From an uncultured Oscillospiraceae bacterium (GTDB lineage Bacteria; Bacillota; Clostridia; Oscillospirales; Oscillospiraceae), in contig CAKUKL010000062.1 in NCBI GenBank assembly GCA_934662925.1, positions 1 through 7,747 of the forward strand: a stretch of 7,747 bases of DNA, read 5' to 3'. Each line of letters opens with the position of its first letter. The first letter of the stretch is position 1. The translations under genes and the position numbers were made by a program. This document shows positions 6,104 through 7,747 of this stretch, piece by piece. The notes beneath the pieces are model-generated. The model had not been told where the DNA came from. It made no database searches and saw only the letters and a list, made by a program, of their open reading frames with translations.

Positions 6104-7333
6104 ATGGACAATTATCTTGCCTACCGCTGGCCGGGCGGGCCGGTACCGGGCCCTGCGGGCGGGGCAGAGCCGCCCCGGCGGAAAAAGCCCCGGGTCCTGA
6201 AAAATATTCTGGTATGCCTGCTGCTCTTGGCCATCGTGGCCGGGCTGGCGGCGGGGGGCTGGTTCGGCGCGAAGTGTGCGCTGGATCGCTGGCTTGCGGA
6301 CAGCGAGCCGGACGAGAGCTGGGAGGTCCCCACGGACGGCCCCGATGACACGGAGACGGCGCTGCCGGAGCCGCCCCGGGCCGAGGTGGGTCTGGGCGTG
6401 ACGCTGGAGCTGGACAAGGTCCCCGCGCCGAAGCTCAGCGCCCAGGAGATCTATCGGCAGGTGCTGCCCTCCGTGGTGGGGGTAGCGGCAGAGCAGGCCG
6501 ACGGCTCCGGCTACGGCATGGGCTCCGGCGTCATCATGCGGGAGGACGGCTACGTCCTCACCAACTACCACGTCATCAAGGGCGGCTCGGCGCTGTCCGT
6601 CATGCTGCTGGAGGACGGCTCCAACTACGATGCGGCGCTGGTGGGCTATGATGAGGAGCTGGACATCGCCGTGCTCAAGATCGAAGCGGAAGGGCTCACC
6701 GCCGCCCGCTTCGGGGATTCGGACGGCCTGTCCGTGGGCGACCTGGCCTACGCCATCGGCAACCCCATGGGCTACCTCTACGGCACCATGACCGACGGCA
6801 TCATCTCCTCGCTGGCCCGGGAGGTGACGGTGGACGGCAAGACCATGACCCTCATCCAGACCTCCGCCGCCCTGAACTCCGGTAACTCCGGCGGCGCGCT
6901 GGTCAACGACAAGGGGCAGGTGGTGGGCATCACCGTGGCCAAGATCACCGGCGAGACCGACGGCGCGCTCATTGAAGGCCTGGGCCTTGCCATCCCCATT
7001 TCCGACGTGCGGCCCTTCATCAACCGCATTCTGGACACCGGCGAGAGCTGGCGGCCCACCATCGGCGTCACCTGCTACGCCGTGGAAGCGGACGGCATGG
7101 AGGGCATTATGATCGCCACGGTGGACCCCGGAACTCCGGCGGCGGAAGCGGGACTCAGCGTAAATGACATCATCGTTGTGGCCGAGGGCAAGACCGTCGG
7201 CTCCGTGTACGCCCTCAAGCGGGTGCTCAACGAGGTGGGCGTGGGCGGGATGCTCCACTGCACCGTCCTCCGGGACGGGGAGCAGGTGGAGCTTGCCTTC
7301 CGGCTCATCGACAGTGCCGACCTGAACGGATAA
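6104..7333 (+). CDS. HtrA/DegP-like membrane-anchored serine protease with PDZ domain
   Basis: This 409-aa protein is predicted to degrade misfolded proteins outside the membrane. The ATG at 6104 follows AGGAGG (6091-6096) by 7 nt. Residues 1-33 are a Pro/Gly-rich cytoplasmic leader ending in RRKKPR, then one membrane helix (about 34-56) and an acidic linker to about 105. The trypsin-like domain (about 112-285) has the full triad: H156 in LTNYHVIKGG, D187 in EELDIAVLKIE and S262 in GNSGGAL. The segment before the serine reads TSAALNSGNSGGAL, where most HtrAs have TDAAINPGNSGGPL. One PDZ domain follows (about 305-395; VDPGTPAAEAGLSVNDIIVV). It starts 65 nt after the kinase stop with no strong terminator between, so it is probably the third gene of the operon, as in CiaRH-HtrA or CssRS-HtrA arrangements. 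Confidence 0.95.
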   Translation: MDNYLAYRWPGGPVPGPAGGAEPPRRKKPRVLKNILVCLLLLAIVAGLAAGGWFGAKCALDRWLADSEPDESWEVPTDGPDDTETALPEPPRAEVGLGVTLELDKVPAPKLSAQEIYRQVLPSVVGVAAEQADGSGYGMGSGVIMREDGYVLTNYHVIKGGSALSVMLLEDGSNYDAALVGYDEELDIAVLKIEAEGLTAARFGDSDGLSVGDLAYAIGNPMGYLYGTMTDGIISSLAREVTVDGKTMTLIQTSAALNSGNSGGALVNDKGQVVGITVAKITGETDGALIEGLGLAIPISDVRPFINRILDTGESWRPTIGVTCYAVEADGMEGIMIATVDPGTPAAEAGLSVNDIIVVAEGKTVGSVYALKRVLNEVGVGGMLHCTVLRDGEQVELAFRLIDSADLNG

Positions 7334-7335
7334 AA

Positions 7336-7368
7336 AACTGCCCGGAGAGGAGCGCTCCGGGCGGTTTT
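7336..7368 (+). terminator. Intrinsic terminator of the two-component/htrA operon
   Basis: AACTGCCCGGAG (7336-7347) pairs with CTCCGGGCGGTT (7355-7366) over 12 positions with one wobble, around a 7-nt loop. It is flanked by an A run (7332-7337) and four T (7365-7368). The hairpin begins 2 nt after the htrA stop. The short T run makes it weaker than the terminator at 3791. Confidence 0.82.
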
Positions 7369-7411
7369 CGCGGAAAACAGTCAACAAAATCGACGGAAAC
7401 GTTTACGAAAC
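7364..7411. promoter_or_regulatory. Palindrome-rich leader before birA-like gene
   Basis: The 91 bp between the htrA stop and the birA start hold, after the terminator stem, GTTTTC-GCG-GAAAAC (7364-7378), AAACGTTT (7397-7404) and GTTT-ACG-AAAC (7401-7411). No convincing -35/-10 pair is visible, so the birA promoter is not assigned. The gene could be read in part from the operon upstream. Confidence 0.3.
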
Positions 7412-7424
7412 AGGAGGGACTGCA

Positions 7425-7747
7425 ATGGACTGCGGGCAGATCATCGAGCTGCTGGCCCGGGCGGAGGGCTGGCTGTCCGGCGAGGAGGTCAGCCGGGCGC
7501 TGGGCGTTACCCGGGCGGCGGTGTGGAAGGGCATCACCGCCCTCCGGGAGGAGGGCTGGGTCATCGACTCCGCTCCCCGGCAGGGGTACCGGCTGTCCGG
7601 GCCGCCGCCCATGCTGTCCGGGGCGTATATCTCCGGAAAGCTCCCGGCGGGGAGCCTGTTTGCCGGAAAGGTGGAGGCCCGGCGGCTGGTGGACTCCACC
7701 AACACCCAGCTCAAGGCCATGGCGGCGCAGGGCGCGCCGGAGGGGGC
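7425..7747 (+). CDS. birA: BirA-type biotin--protein ligase/repressor, 5' part only
   Basis: The first 107 codons of a gene that runs off the right edge. The ATG follows AGGAGGG (7412-7418) by 6 nt. Residues 1-58 form a winged helix-turn-helix (IIELLARAEGWLSGEEVSRALGVTRAAVWKGITALREEGW, with the wing ending RQGYRLSG). This marks the bifunctional class of ligase that can also repress biotin genes. From about residue 64 the ligase domain begins, with the substrate-binding STN at 91-93 (LVDSTNTQLKAMAAQGAPEG), usual for biotin--[acetyl-CoA carboxylase] ligases. The enzyme attaches biotin to carboxylase carrier lysines through biotinyl-AMP; the GRGRxG loop and the rest of the catalytic core would lie beyond the window. 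It follows the operon terminator and looks functionally unrelated to htrA. Confidence 0.92.
   Translation, partial: MDCGQIIELLARAEGWLSGEEVSRALGVTRAAVWKGITALREEGWVIDSAPRQGYRLSGPPPMLSGAYISGKLPAGSLFAGKVEARRLVDSTNTQLKAMAAQGAPEG

Noticed and set aside
6065..7387. Minus-strand frame of 440 codons opposite htrA
   Set aside because: It covers a protease with an intact catalytic triad; the antisense product is His/Gly/Val-rich with no recognisable family.
7379..7388. GTCAACAA resembling half of a BirA operator
   Set aside because: There is no matching TTGTTAAC half at the required 14-16 bp spacing.

Overview
The window is a GC-rich, densely coded stretch of a Gram-positive chromosome. Purine-rich Shine-Dalgarno sites, sigma-A-type promoters and the gene families (BrnQ, IclR, an OmpR-type two-component pair with HtrA, a BirA-type biotin ligase/repressor) fit a high-GC gut member of the Bacillota, such as an Oscillospiraceae/Flavonifractor-like lineage. 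That placement is inference from composition and gene style, not from a marker gene.

Layout. On the minus strand, brnQ (718-2088), a branched-chain amino acid carrier, is followed by an intrinsic terminator and then by an IclR-family regulator (543 down to the window edge at 1, so its C-terminus is missing). Each has its own recognisable promoter. Divergent from brnQ, on the plus strand, lies a cation diffusion facilitator metal exporter (2357-3526). A 401-base gap (3527-3927) follows. It holds a nearly continuous series of strong hairpins ending in an intrinsic terminator, and then the promoter of the next operon. That operon is a response regulator (3928-4617), a sensor histidine kinase (4614-6038, overlapping by GTGA) and a membrane-anchored HtrA-like serine protease with a PDZ domain (6104-7333), closed by a terminator at 7336-7368. 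The start of a birA-like gene (7425 onward) runs off the right edge.

How the parts work together. The two-component system with HtrA looks like an envelope-stress module: the kinase senses outside the membrane, the regulator probably controls its own operon through an 11-bp-spaced direct repeat next to its promoter, and the protease is the effector. On the left, the same motif, ATTGCA-N5-TGAAAT, lies upstream of both the brnQ and the iclR promoters, with a second near-copy over the iclR -35. This suggests that the IclR protein controls both itself and the transporter. The metal exporter has the N/D/D/D transport-site residues associated with manganese CDFs, a duplicated C-terminal cytoplasmic domain, and a perfect inverted repeat over its predicted -10 region.

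The least explained stretch is the hairpin array at 3616-3817. It could be a structured RNA, a long 3' UTR, or a copy of a dispersed palindromic element. Apart from the two operons and the regulatory sites described, no mobile element, CRISPR array, tRNA or rRNA was seen.
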